A stretch of DNA of 64,000 nucleotides, from the NCBI RefSeq assembly GCF_035317345.1, contig NZ_JAYKTU010000002.1; one strand, written 5' to 3'. How positions within the stretch are numbered: the stretch's first letter is position 1; each line of letters opens with the position of its first letter. Made by a program: the position numbers and the translations under genes. The notes under the pieces are model-generated. The model saw only the letters and a program-made list of their open reading frames with translations. It had not been told where the DNA came from and did not search any database. Positions 27,560 through 37,235 of this stretch are shown here, one piece after another. Source of the stretch: Cellvibrio fontiphilus (GTDB taxonomy: Bacteria; Pseudomonadota; Gammaproteobacteria; Pseudomonadales; Cellvibrionaceae).

Positions 27560-29041
27560 TCAACAAGCCGCCAACAATTGCGCGCCATAACCGGCCAAAC
27601 GCTTCAATAACTGACGCTGCTCCGGGGTAGTCGATTCAGCATCCATAATAGTTTGTATACGCTGCTCAAACTCAACCAAGGTTAATGAAGACTGCGCCTC
27701 GGGCGAGGTAAGCCGCCAGCGACAAAACTCCCTCCAGCGCGCCTGCTCTTGCGGAGTTAGGCTGGCAAAGTAGTTACGCGCACGGTAGCGAAAAAGCATT
27801 TCCGTCAAACGCGAATCCTTGAAGGGAAATTCGCTGCCCACCAGAGAGGAAGGATCTGCGGTGCGCACTTTAGCCATTAAATGCTTGTCATGATCGTCAA
27901 AAAAACCACCATACAACTGCTGCTCTGGATCAGTTTTGTCAGCATATTGGTTTACCAAATAAAGCTGCCGCAAGCGCTGCAAGAGATCCTCGCGCTCACT
28001 CAGGGTCAAGTTGCGTAGCAGCTGCCAATGCGCTTCACAGCGCTGCTTGTCGATACTCAAACGATGAGCGGTGACATCATCCAGCATCGCGGCAGGCAGC
28101 AGCATAGGAGTTTTATTCAGGTGCACCTCTTTGAGAGCCAAGCGCCCTACCCCTTCAGGCAGATCCTCGGTGCGCGTAAACAGCCGCTCCCGCAAGGCTT
28201 CCACTGGCAAACTGAGCAAATCCCCCGGGTCCGAACTGAGGTTGTATGTAATGATCGAATTTTTGTTAGTTGGGTGAATTGCCAAAGGCAAAATCAATGC
28301 CGCATTACCATTTTCGGCCGGAAAGCGCGAGGAAATATGCAGTAAAGGCTTGGAGGAATCTATATCGATCAAACTTGCTGCAAAACGCTTGTCACGCAGG
28401 CGATAGGCATAATCATACAACTTGGGTTGGCGGGTTTTAATTAACTTGGCCACTGCAATCGTGGCATACACATCAGAGAGCGCATCATGAGCCGCGTCAT
28501 GCTTGAGGTTGTTAGCCTGACTCAACATCTCCAGCTTGAAACAGGGACGACCATCTTCATAGTCAGGCCACTCGATACCCTCTGGGCGCAAGGCCCGAGT
28601 CATTCGTACCATGTCAATAATGTCCCAGCGCGAATTGCCATTGCGCCACTCGCGCTCATAGGGATCAAAAAAGTTGCGATAAAGGGTATAACGTGTCACC
28701 TCATCGTCAAAACGAATTGAATTAAAACCGACACCACAAGTGCCGGGCCGCGCCAATTCACGATGAATAGCAGCAATAAATTGATTCTCTGGCAGTCCTT
28801 TTTCCTGAGCCACTTGTGGCAGTAGTCCGGTAATCAAACAGGCCTCGGGTTTGGGTAGCACATCAGGGGCGGGCTGGCAGTAAATCATGAGTGGTTCGGC
28901 GATCACATTGAGCGCCTCATCGGTACGCACACCCGCGAATTGCGAGGGACGATCAATAGCGGGAACTTCGCCCCAGGTTTCATAATCGTGCCAATAAAGA
29001 CTTGCCGATACAGCGTTTTTCATATTATTTATTCCAGACAT
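27560..29041 (-). CDS. sbcB: Exodeoxyribonuclease I
   Basis: Single-strand DNA 3'-5' exonuclease of the DEDD family, 493 residues, acting in mismatch repair and recombination. Exo I motif HDYETWG (about residues 18-24), Exo II region GFNSIRFDDEVTRY and Exo III AAHDALSDVYATIAVAKL are intact; the SH3-like and C-terminal helical domains follow. Two ATGs six codons apart (29041 and 29023) are both possible; the first is shown, but GGAA suits the second. It faces divergently the carbonic anhydrase gene. Confidence 0.95.
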   Translation of the reverse strand: MSGINNMKNAVSASLYWHDYETWGEVPAIDRPSQFAGVRTDEALNVIAEPLMIYCQPAPDVLPKPEACLITGLLPQVAQEKGLPENQFIAAIHRELARPGTCGVGFNSIRFDDEVTRYTLYRNFFDPYEREWRNGNSRWDIIDMVRMTRALRPEGIEWPDYEDGRPCFKLEMLSQANNLKHDAAHDALSDVYATIAVAKLIKTRQPKLYDYAYRLRDKRFAASLIDIDSSKPLLHISSRFPAENGNAALILPLAIHPTNKNSIITYNLSSDPGDLLSLPVEALRERLFTRTEDLPEGVGRLALKEVHLNKTPMLLPAAMLDDVTAHRLSIDKQRCEAHWQLLRNLTLSEREDLLQRLRQLYLVNQYADKTDPEQQLYGGFFDDHDKHLMAKVRTADPSSLVGSEFPFKDSRLTEMLFRYRARNYFASLTPQEQARWREFCRWRLTSPEAQSSLTLVEFEQRIQTIMDAESTTPEQRQLLKRLAGYGAQLLAAC

Positions 29042-29161
29042 TTTCCGGGTTAACCGGCAGCACCAAAACCGGGCAATCTAACACCTGCCAAATACTTTCC
29101 CCTATACTGCGCGGGATTTTTGTCCTGCAAATTTTCATTAAAGTCCCGCCTTGGAGCCACT

Positions 29162-29791
29162 ATGAGTGATTTAGAGAGCCTGTTCGCCAGCAATGCAAAA
29201 TGGGCCGAAGACATCAAACGCAGAGAGCCTGACTTTTTTTCCAATTTGGCACAACAACAAGCACCGGAATATCTGTGGATTGGCTGTTCCGACAGTCGTG
29301 TACCAGCCAATCAGATTGTGGATTTGGCTCCGGGCGAACTGTTTGTACATCGCAACGTAGCCAACGTCGTAATCCACACAGACTTAAACTGCATGACCGT
29401 TCTGAACTATGCAGTTGAGTTTCTTAAAGTAAAACATGTGATGGTGACCGGTCACTATGGTTGCGGCGGCGTTAAAGCGGCGTTGGAAAACCGTAAACTG
29501 GGCTTGATCGATTATTGGCTGCGCAATATCCGTGATGTCTATTACAAGCACAAAGAAATTGTTGATGAAATCCAGGACTTGGATGCTCGCGTCAACCGCC
29601 TCTGTGAACTGAACGTGGTGCAGCAAGTAGAGAATATTGCCCGAAGCAATATAGTTCAAAATGCCTGGGCACGCGGCCAGGAGCTGAGTATCCACGGTTG
29701 GATTTACGACATTCACGATGGCATTTTGCACAAGCTTGTACCGCCAGTGGATTGTATTGAGCAAATCCCAGAGCAGTACCGCCTTTACTAA
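29162..29791 (+). CDS. can: Beta-class carbonic anhydrase
   Basis: Cytoplasmic zinc enzyme interconverting CO2 and bicarbonate, 209 residues. Zinc ligands are visible as Cys in WIGCSDSRVPAN (with the catalytic Asp-Arg pair), His in TGHYGCGG and Cys in the same motif. The closing block HGWIYDIHDGIL is typical of the E. coli Can subgroup. The ATG at 29162 with GGAG 6 nt upstream is chosen over a start 14 codons earlier. Confidence 0.96.
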   Translation: MSDLESLFASNAKWAEDIKRREPDFFSNLAQQQAPEYLWIGCSDSRVPANQIVDLAPGELFVHRNVANVVIHTDLNCMTVLNYAVEFLKVKHVMVTGHYGCGGVKAALENRKLGLIDYWLRNIRDVYYKHKEIVDEIQDLDARVNRLCELNVVQQVENIARSNIVQNAWARGQELSIHGWIYDIHDGILHKLVPPVDCIEQIPEQYRLY

Positions 29792-29861
29792 GCCAAAGTC
29801 AAAACCACTGCTTCGGGCACTTTACCCGGAGCAGTTATGCCCAAGACAATAATGTTGTTAG

Positions 29862-29873
29862 CCTGCATGCAGG
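29862..29873. repeat. Perfect 12-bp palindrome CCTGCATGCAGG
   Basis: Located in the 206-bp interval between the carbonic anhydrase gene and the GAF-PAS pseudokinase gene, about 125 bp upstream of the latter. It could be an operator; no regulator is recognised and chance is possible. Confidence 0.35.
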
Positions 29874-29997
29874 TAATACCCTGTAATTCCCCACCCCAAC
29901 ACTTCCCCCCAGAATTAACCAACGCTGCTAGAAAGCCTTAGTCGCTGTTCTATACTTGGGCAATGCTCAATAACTTTTACCACTGGCGAGAAAATAA

Positions 29998-32301
29998 ATG
30001 CAGGATAATTCACCGCCACCGTCCAAAACAGAATTTGAAACCCTGGTTTCCGGTGACACCTCACCTGAACTCTTTCAGCGACAACATTTAGAACCGGAGC
30101 AAGTTCGCCAGCTCTACCAGGGTTTCCCACTTTCGCTATTCTCATCGATTGTAATCGCACTCTGCCTCAGCGCCTCACAATGGAAAGTAATTGCTCACGC
30201 TGACATTATTCTGTGGAACCTTATTCTTGACGGTGCATTACTTGCGCGCCTGATTCTCTGGCTTAGCTGGAAAAATGTGCATCAACTCTACTCTGCACGC
30301 TTCTGGCTCAATACCTTTCGCTTGGGCACCTGGCTAACTGGTTTAGCTTGGGGTTCTGCTGCATTTTTATTGTTTGCCCACGATGCAAGCATCTATCAAG
30401 CACTGTTGGCATTTACGCTCGCAGGTATCGCCACCGGCTCGGTTACCTCTCTCACTGTCGATAAATACTGCAGCATTGGCTTTGTGATATTAGCTATCAG
30501 CCCTCTGTGCGTGGTGATGCTATTGCACAACAGTCCTACCGCTATTGCTATGGCTAGCATGAGTTTTATATTCATTCTATTTGTAATTGCAGGAACTGCT
30601 CGCACACGCAACATGATGACCGATCAACTCAACAAACAGTTTGATTTGTTGCATCTCAGCGAAGCGCTCGATAAAAAACAACGTTTGGAACAAATAATTA
30701 ATAGTGCGCAATCTACTTTCATTCAGGAAAATAATGTTCACGCTGCACTCGAAAGCTTACTAAAAAACACGTTAAACCTATGCGACAGCAAACTCGGGTT
30801 TATCAGTCAGGTTCACAGGGATGACCAAGATCAACCTTTTATGCGAGCGTTAGCTTTCTCCAGTATCAAAAGCAACGATTTGCAACTAAGTTTGTTTCGC
30901 GAAAAAAACCTACCCACCAATGGAGAATATCGAAATCTCGGCACCATGTTCGGCAGCATAATGTTGACCGGCAAACCACTGATTACCAGCCACCTGGGGC
31001 GCGACTTGCGTGCAGCAGCGCTTCCACCCGGCCACCCGGCTATCGAAAGTTTTATAGGCATCCCCGTATTTAATGGCAAAGAACAAATTGCCATTTTAGG
31101 CTTAGCCAATGCACCAGCTGGTTATTCGATTGACACAGTTAACTACCTTGAGCCAATCCTCAAAAGCATTGCCCAATTCATCCAGACGCTCAGCCATCAA
31201 CAGCAACATGAACAGGACCAAGCCGCTCTGGAAGCGAGCAACCAACAACACCAGACCATTCTCAACGATATTGCCGATGGCATTATCATCATTGATAAAT
31301 CTGGCATCATCCAAAGTTTTAATCATGCAGCGGAAACGATTTTTGGTTATCGCGCCCCGCAAGTGGTAAGTAAAAATGTCAGCATGCTCATGCCAGAACC
31401 TTATCGCTCAATGCATGACAGCTACCTCCAAAATCATTTAAAGACCGGCAAAAAAAATATTCTCGGTATAGGTCGGGAGGTACGCGGCATTCGCCGCAAT
31501 GGACAAGAATTCCCCATGGACTTGATGGTCTCGCGAGTGTACCAACAGGGAGAGCCAGTGTTTATTGGAATCGTCAGGGATATTACCGAAAAGAAACGTA
31601 TTGATGATCTGCGCATGCAGTTTATCAATGCCGCCACTCGGGAAATCCTGGGGCCACTACACTTGATAAGTGAGGCTATTACCTTACTACGCAAGCGCGC
31701 CAGTGAAGAGCTTCCTGAACATCTGGTTAACCTCACCGAAATAGTCCAAAGCAATAATTACCAGCTACAAAAACTCATGGGTAACTTGCTGGAAATGCAA
31801 AATTTGTCACGTACAGATTTAACTTTCAATCTCAGTTATCAACCTGCATTGCCGTTAATTCAAGCAGCAGTAGAACAGCAGCAAATTTTTTGTGACATTT
31901 ACCAAAGCAAAGCGATAATCAACCACAACTTACATAATCCAATGATCAATACTGACTCACGCCGGTTCGAACAAGCCATTGGGCATATTTTGCAGTTCTT
32001 ATTAAAAGCAGCAGGGCGCGATGGACTGGTAGAAATAAATTTGGTTGAGGAAAGAGGGCAAATAAAATTTGAAATGAAGTGTATTTCTCACAAATTAGAT
32101 AAGGCAGACCGGAACGAATTGCAACAACAAATAGAACAGAAAATCAGTTTACACCATGCGGGATACAAAGAAGGAGTAGAGTTTGGTCTGGCCATCGCCA
32201 AAGAAATAATACAGCGTATGCACGGCACTATTGAACTGCAGCCACAAATGGAAACAATTAATTTTGGAGTCAGCTTCCCTCAAGCGCCACAGCGTTATTA
32301 A
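29998..32301 (+). CDS. Membrane GAF-PAS protein with a degenerate histidine-kinase core
   Basis: Protein of 767 residues: six membrane segments (about 45-62, 68-90, 110-127, 133-153, 158-176, 182-200), a GAF domain (about 225-395), a PAS domain (about 410-530) ending in the usual PAC phrase FIGIVRDITEKKR, and a region aligned with HisKA and HATPase (about 535-760). The phospho-acceptor His is replaced: the H-box reads ATREILGPL with Arg548 where His is expected. The N box lacks its Asn (QAIGHILQFLLKAA), no DxGxG motif is present, and only a remnant of the G2 box remains (GVEFGLAIAKEII, from G726). Catalytic activity is therefore unlikely. It converges on the end of the che cluster, 40 bp away, suggesting a sensory or scaffolding role there (inference). 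Confidence 0.8.
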   Translation: MQDNSPPPSKTEFETLVSGDTSPELFQRQHLEPEQVRQLYQGFPLSLFSSIVIALCLSASQWKVIAHADIILWNLILDGALLARLILWLSWKNVHQLYSARFWLNTFRLGTWLTGLAWGSAAFLLFAHDASIYQALLAFTLAGIATGSVTSLTVDKYCSIGFVILAISPLCVVMLLHNSPTAIAMASMSFIFILFVIAGTARTRNMMTDQLNKQFDLLHLSEALDKKQRLEQIINSAQSTFIQENNVHAALESLLKNTLNLCDSKLGFISQVHRDDQDQPFMRALAFSSIKSNDLQLSLFREKNLPTNGEYRNLGTMFGSIMLTGKPLITSHLGRDLRAAALPPGHPAIESFIGIPVFNGKEQIAILGLANAPAGYSIDTVNYLEPILKSIAQFIQTLSHQQQHEQDQAALEASNQQHQTILNDIADGIIIIDKSGIIQSFNHAAETIFGYRAPQVVSKNVSMLMPEPYRSMHDSYLQNHLKTGKKNILGIGREVRGIRRNGQEFPMDLMVSRVYQQGEPVFIGIVRDITEKKRIDDLRMQFINAATREILGPLHLISEAITLLRKRASEELPEHLVNLTEIVQSNNYQLQKLMGNLLEMQNLSRTDLTFNLSYQPALPLIQAAVEQQQIFCDIYQSKAIINHNLHNPMINTDSRRFEQAIGHILQFLLKAAGRDGLVEINLVEERGQIKFEMKCISHKLDKADRNELQQQIEQKISLHHAGYKEGVEFGLAIAKEIIQRMHGTIELQPQMETINFGVSFPQAPQRY

Positions 32302-32341
32302 TGATTGCCGTGTTGAAGGTTAAGGACAATTTTCATAAGCT

Positions 32342-33412
32342 TTAGAGGCGATTGCCACCTCCAAGCGATTTAATTTTTTCCAGCAACTCGGAACCCATTT
32401 TATCCAGGACAACGGTTTTATCGACAGCACCTATTTGCACCGCCTCTTTGGGCATACCATACACCACACAGCTAGCTTCATCTTGTGCGAAGGTATACCC
32501 GCCTTGTTGTTTAATCGCCAACATTCCCTTTGCGCCGTCTTTGCCCATTCCAGTCAGCAACACGCCCAACACATTTTTACCTCCAGCCATGGCAACAGAT
32601 TCCATCATTACATCCACTGCTGGCCGATGACGATGTACAGGCTCTGCATTAGAGAGCTTAACAAGATAATCTGCCCCTGAACGCACAACAATAAGATGGT
32701 GCCCGCCAGGCGCCAAAAATGCATGCCCCGGCAATATTCTTTCACCGCCTTTAGCCTCCACCACATGCAGCCGCGTGACTTTATTCAAGCGCTCTGCATA
32801 AGTTCGCGTAAAACCTGCCGGCATATGCTGGGTAATAACAATACCAGGTACAGCCGCCGGTAATTGCAACAATAAATCCTTAATAGCTTCCGTACCTCCC
32901 GTAGAGGCACCTATGGCGATTATTTTTTCTGTTCCCTGCATGGACGATGTAATTTTTTTATCCGGTGCCACAATTTTGTCGCGATGATTATCAACCTGAG
33001 CCAGAGGCCTTACCTTGACCTGGGCGGCCATCTGAATTTTTTCTACAATCAACTCCGCGTACTCGCGAATACCTGCAGTAATGCCTAGTTTGGGCTTAGG
33101 AATAAAATCCACAGCACCCAACTCAAGCGCCTGTAAGCTTGCCTCAGCTCCCTCTTCCGTCAGAGTAGATATCATAATCACCGGTGTTGGTCTGGCGCGC
33201 ATTAGTTTTTGCAAAAAACTCAAGCCATCCATGCGCGGCATTTCAATGTCGAGGGTAATCACATCAGGGGAAAACTGTTTCACCATATCTCGCGCAACAT
33301 AAGCATCTGGTGCCAAACCCACCAATTGCAACCCGGGTGTAGCGCGGATTATTTCTGCCAGCAAACTACGCACTAACGCCGAATCATCGACAACAAGCAC
33401 TTTAATAGACAC
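32342..33412 (-). CDS. cheB: Chemoreceptor glutamate methylesterase/deamidase CheB
   Basis: Adaptation enzyme of 356 residues that removes receptor methyl groups. Receiver domain (1-120) with VVDDSALVR, phospho-Asp in ITLDIEMPRMDG and Lys in FIPKPK; linker; C-terminal esterase domain (about 160-350) with catalytic Ser in GASTGGTEA, His in TQHMPAGFT and Asp in GMGKDGAKGM. The start is GTG at 33412, five bases after the cheD stop. Last gene of the chemosensory cluster. Confidence 0.96.
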   Translation of the reverse strand: MSIKVLVVDDSALVRSLLAEIIRATPGLQLVGLAPDAYVARDMVKQFSPDVITLDIEMPRMDGLSFLQKLMRARPTPVIMISTLTEEGAEASLQALELGAVDFIPKPKLGITAGIREYAELIVEKIQMAAQVKVRPLAQVDNHRDKIVAPDKKITSSMQGTEKIIAIGASTGGTEAIKDLLLQLPAAVPGIVITQHMPAGFTRTYAERLNKVTRLHVVEAKGGERILPGHAFLAPGGHHLIVVRSGADYLVKLSNAEPVHRHRPAVDVMMESVAMAGGKNVLGVLLTGMGKDGAKGMLAIKQQGGYTFAQDEASCVVYGMPKEAVQIGAVDKTVVLDKMGSELLEKIKSLGGGNRL

Positions 33413-33417
33413 GAGGA

Positions 33418-34032
33418 TTACTCCGAAAAAAGCTCAACATCTCCCGCTTTGGGAGTGTACTTAACCCGCAAACGGTACTCACTTTCGCGATCCATAATGG
33501 TGGAGTTATGAATAGATTTTATTTTCTTGACCAGCACTTTTCCTGTTTTTGGGAAAAAATATACCTTACGCGGATAAGGCCCAAGCAGATCCTGGGCAAC
33601 AATCGGAATGGCTTCATTGTGTAAATAGTTCAACACAAACTCGGCATTGCGCTCCCCCACATTGTTCATAGTAATGCCACGTAACACATTCCCACCACCA
33701 AAAACCTTAGCCTCAAGGCGATTTCGATTAGCACCGGTTTTTAATAAGTGATTAATTAATAATTCCATAGCATAGCTGCCATAACGTGCTGACTCAGCGA
33801 GCAAACCAGACTGATTGGATTCATCGTTAGGCAATAAAAAATGATTCATACCACCAACACCAGAATAACGGTCGCGCAAACAAACAGCCACACAAGAACC
33901 TAACACGGTCACAATCATTTTGTTCGTCGAGGTTACGTAATATTCGCCCGGTAAAATCTTGGCTGCTTCACAATTAAAGTAGCGGTCATGATAGGTATTA
34001 GGGGCCAAATGAACATCCTGCTCAAGGCTCAT
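33418..34032 (-). CDS. cheD: Chemoreceptor glutamine deamidase CheD
   Basis: Deamidates receptor glutamines and may act with a CheC-type phosphatase. 204 residues. The catalytic Cys-His motif is visible: TVLGSCVAVCLRD and GGMNHFLLP, with the conserved FGGGNVL block behind. The ATG at 34032 (MSLEQDVH) is chosen because AAGGTG lies 6 nt before it; a GTG three codons earlier is possible. The coding region overlaps the end of cheR by 11 nt, a sign of coupling. Confidence 0.94.
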   Translation of the reverse strand: MSLEQDVHLAPNTYHDRYFNCEAAKILPGEYYVTSTNKMIVTVLGSCVAVCLRDRYSGVGGMNHFLLPNDESNQSGLLAESARYGSYAMELLINHLLKTGANRNRLEAKVFGGGNVLRGITMNNVGERNAEFVLNYLHNEAIPIVAQDLLGPYPRKVYFFPKTGKVLVKKIKSIHNSTIMDRESEYRLRVKYTPKAGDVELFSE

Positions 34033-34882
34033 AAGCCGCACCTTCGTTAATATTGTCGGCTACAGAATCAATCGCCTGATAGGTCGTCTTATCTACCAAA
34101 CGAACCAAGTGTGCAGCATGTGAAAAACTTTCTGAGTGTCCCGCTATGTATAAACCTTCCGGCTTAAGTAGGCGCATCATCCTTGTCAGCAAAACCATTT
34201 GGGTTTGCTTATCAAAATAAATCATGACATTGCGACAAAAAATCACATCAAATTTTCCTTCCAGCGGCCAGCGTTTATCCAGTAAATTAATTTTTTTAAA
34301 TTCGACCAGTTGCTTCAATGCATCAATAACTTTGGCGTTGCATGCATTACTGCCTTTCCCTCTGAGGAAAAATTGTTTTTTCTGAGATAGCGATAGGGAC
34401 TGAAGACGACTGAGCGAGTAAACGCCGCGACTGGCTTCGGCTAACACATTACTATCGATATCCGAAGCAATAATATCTACTGGTGGGTCGTAACGACCGA
34501 AGGTCTCAATTAATGTCATAGCAATAGAGTATGGCTCTTCGCCAGTACTAGATGCGGCACACCAGACCCGCAAACGCGCCGGAGAATTTTTATGCTTATT
34601 AGCATAAGCAGCCAGAATTGAAAAATGGTGTGGTTCGCGAAAAAAAGCGGTTAGATTAGTGGTTAATGCATTAACAAACTCTTCCTGCTCAGGAGGATTT
34701 TTTTCCAGATAATCCAGATAGTCCGAAAAATCTGCTAATCCAAGAACCCGCAAGCGACGAGCAAGCCGACTATAGACCAACTGTTTTTTGCTGTCCGCCA
34801 AATGAATTCCCGCTTTGCGATGAATAATCGCCCTGACACGCTCAAAATCGGCAGGGCGATAACTAAACTCCCGCTCATTCAT
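34022..34882 (-). CDS. cheR: Chemoreceptor methyltransferase CheR
   Basis: SAM-dependent glutamate methyltransferase of 286 residues. The N-terminal helical domain (about 5-75) is followed by the SAM-binding fold with VWCAASSTGEEPYSIAM, IIASDIDSNVL and FDVIFCRNVMIYFD. The ATG at 34882 shares one base with the stop of the MCP gene (TAATG). The preceding MCP carries the C-terminal WEEF end to which CheR beta-subdomains bind in tethered systems. Confidence 0.96.
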   Translation of the reverse strand: MNEREFSYRPADFERVRAIIHRKAGIHLADSKKQLVYSRLARRLRVLGLADFSDYLDYLEKNPPEQEEFVNALTTNLTAFFREPHHFSILAAYANKHKNSPARLRVWCAASSTGEEPYSIAMTLIETFGRYDPPVDIIASDIDSNVLAEASRGVYSLSRLQSLSLSQKKQFFLRGKGSNACNAKVIDALKQLVEFKKINLLDKRWPLEGKFDVIFCRNVMIYFDKQTQMVLLTRMMRLLKPEGLYIAGHSESFSHAAHLVRLVDKTTYQAIDSVADNINEGAAYEP

Positions 34883-37224
34883 TAAAACTCTTCCCACTCA
34901 TCATCCTGAGCAGATTTTGGTGGTGTTAGTTTTTTAGTGGTTGTAGTTGATGCGGATTTAAGCTTTGGTGGTGAAGGACGTTTTTTCGATACGGCATCCT
35001 GTGAACTATCAGTTGCTAATTGGAATTGACCAACACTTTGTGTTAATTGATCGGCCTGGGCTTGTAAACTTTCAGCAGCAGCGGCGGCCTGTTCAACCAA
35101 AGCGGCATTTTGTTGCGTCATTTCATCCATGTGTGACACAGCAGTGGACACCTCTTCTATACCAGTAGACTGCTCTGCTGAAGCCGCAGCTATCTCTGCC
35201 ATAATGTCGTTAACACGTTTTATTGCACTCACTATTTCCTTCATAGTGTCGCCAGATTTTCCAACCAACTGATTGCCGCTATCGATCTTTTGTACCGAAT
35301 CCGATATCAGCGCCTTGATATCTTTTGCAGCATTTGCCGAGCGCTGGGCAAGCGTTCTAACCTCAGAGGCAACCACCGCAAACCCCCGCCCCTGATCACC
35401 CGCGCGAGCAGCTTCTACGGCTGCATTCAGTGCAAGAATATTAGTTTGGAAAGCAATACCATCGATCACACCAATAATGTCGGAAATTTTCCGTGCCGAC
35501 TCATTAATAGCGTTCATGGTAGTAACAACTTGCTGAATCAAAACACCGCCATCCACGGCAACTGCAGACGCTTGTTCCGCCAGTACATTTGCTTGCTTCG
35601 CATTATCGGCATTTAATTTCACTGTAGAAGTGAGCTCCTCCATAGAAGAAGCCGTTTCCTCCAGATTCGCTGCCTGCTGCTCAGTACGACTGGAAAGATC
35701 TGCATTACCTTGAGCAATTTCACTTGCTGCAGTAAAAATCGTTTCAGCTGCTGTTCGAATCTCGCCGAGCATATTAGTCAGGCTTGCAGTTGTCTCATTG
35801 CAATAATTTTTTAAGTCTCCAAAAGTGCCAGAGTACTCAGCATCTACCGTCTCTGTTAAATCACCACGAGAAATAGCACCTAACACACGAGCAACATCAG
35901 TCAATCCCTTCTCAGCGGTCATAGTTAACTGATTCAGTCCTTCAGCTAACTTCAAAATAAACCCTTGCATTTCATCAGTTTTTATACGCTTACTGAAATC
36001 ACCAGCTACCGCCGCAAGCACCAATGAATTAACTTCAGTTTCAACAGCTACTTCAACAGTTCGGTCTAACCATTCAACTACTGAGCCTAAACGCACACCT
36101 TTTTTGGTAAAAATAGGGTTAGCAACAAGCCGGAAATGTCTTTTACCAACAACGATATTGGAAGTGAAACTAGTAGTAAGGTTATCCAACAGTTTCATTT
36201 GATGGACAGGATTTTTATGAAACTGATCCATAGAGTTTCCAACAATTCTATCAACAGCGAAATGTGGTAGAACTGCTCGAATATCTAACTCGGCAGCGCG
36301 TAACATTGCCTCTACCGATTTATTCATATAAATAATTTTTCTATCTGGATCTGCGATCATCACATTTGTCGATGTTGTATCGAGGGCACCTAATAGCCGG
36401 GCCATTTCATTTTCAGCTTCAACCTCTTTGGTTCTATCAATCCACTCAACAACAGATCCAAGTCTTTCACCGCCTGCAGAAAAAATTGGATTGGCAATCA
36501 AACGAAAGCTGCACCCAGCGACGACAATATTACCTATATAAGTATCTTTGAGATTTTCTAGTAGATGAGTTTGATGAGCTGGATTTCGATGAAAGATATC
36601 CATGCTACTACCAAGAATTTTATCAACAGAGAAGTGGGGTAGCGCATTACGCAATTCAGATTCAACTCCCCTCAACATTTTCTCAACTGCTTTATTCATA
36701 TAAACAATAATGCGGTTATTGTCAGCCACCATGACATTGGATGAAGTCGAATTTAAAGCGCTATAAATCCGATTCATCTCCAACTGACTATTAATTGATT
36801 TAAGGGTTTTCTCAGTAATATCAGTTGCATACTTTACGACTTTTATTGGTTTCCCCTGTGAGTCTAGAATGGGGTTATAGCTTGCTTGAATCCAAACCTC
36901 CTTACCTCCTTTACCAATACGTTTATATTGGCCAGCCTCAAAATCCCCCCTAGCCAACGACTGCCAAAAACGACGATATTCGTCACTAAGACGGTAAGAA
37001 TTCTCGACAAACATTCCATGATGATGACCTCTAATTTCATCGATACTGTAATCCATCAAACGTAGGAAATTATCATTTGCAGATAAAATTGTTCCATCCA
37101 GCGAGAATTCAATAACAGCCTGAACACGATCAACGGCAGTTAATTTTCCCTTTAGTGCTTCCCATTCCTTAGCATCCACTTTAACTAAATCTTTATTGGT
37201 GCCCAGTAATTCTGACAGTTTCAT
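34882..37224 (-). CDS. Cytoplasmic PAS-type methyl-accepting chemotaxis protein with CheR tether
   Basis: Receptor of 780 residues with no membrane segment. An Aer-like PAS domain (about 28-140) is followed by two near-duplicate PAS domains (about 155-268 and 278-391; each has NVMxAD, NKxVExMLR, VGN/LGSSMD, NPxFxxxGxRLGSVVEWxDRT). A HAMP-like region (about 395-465) precedes the signalling hairpin with tip GDQGRGFAVVASEVRTLAQRSA. The extreme C-terminus WEEF (777-780) resembles the xWxxF tether for CheR/CheB. The soluble nature suggests sensing of internal redox, energy or a small ligand. The gene lies between cheW and cheR. Confidence 0.94.
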   Translation of the reverse strand: MKLSELLGTNKDLVKVDAKEWEALKGKLTAVDRVQAVIEFSLDGTILSANDNFLRLMDYSIDEIRGHHHGMFVENSYRLSDEYRRFWQSLARGDFEAGQYKRIGKGGKEVWIQASYNPILDSQGKPIKVVKYATDITEKTLKSINSQLEMNRIYSALNSTSSNVMVADNNRIIVYMNKAVEKMLRGVESELRNALPHFSVDKILGSSMDIFHRNPAHQTHLLENLKDTYIGNIVVAGCSFRLIANPIFSAGGERLGSVVEWIDRTKEVEAENEMARLLGALDTTSTNVMIADPDRKIIYMNKSVEAMLRAAELDIRAVLPHFAVDRIVGNSMDQFHKNPVHQMKLLDNLTTSFTSNIVVGKRHFRLVANPIFTKKGVRLGSVVEWLDRTVEVAVETEVNSLVLAAVAGDFSKRIKTDEMQGFILKLAEGLNQLTMTAEKGLTDVARVLGAISRGDLTETVDAEYSGTFGDLKNYCNETTASLTNMLGEIRTAAETIFTAASEIAQGNADLSSRTEQQAANLEETASSMEELTSTVKLNADNAKQANVLAEQASAVAVDGGVLIQQVVTTMNAINESARKISDIIGVIDGIAFQTNILALNAAVEAARAGDQGRGFAVVASEVRTLAQRSANAAKDIKALISDSVQKIDSGNQLVGKSGDTMKEIVSAIKRVNDIMAEIAAASAEQSTGIEEVSTAVSHMDEMTQQNAALVEQAAAAAESLQAQADQLTQSVGQFQLATDSSQDAVSKKRPSPPKLKSASTTTTKKLTPPKSAQDDEWEEF

Positions 37225-37235
37225 TGTGATAACTC

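Noticed and set aside
32332..32347. Identical 15-mer TTTCATAAGCTTTAG here and at 14641-14656
   Set aside because: One copy spans the selO start and the other the cheB stop; they share no context and two copies of an A/T-rich 15-mer in 64 kb are not convincing as a repeat family.
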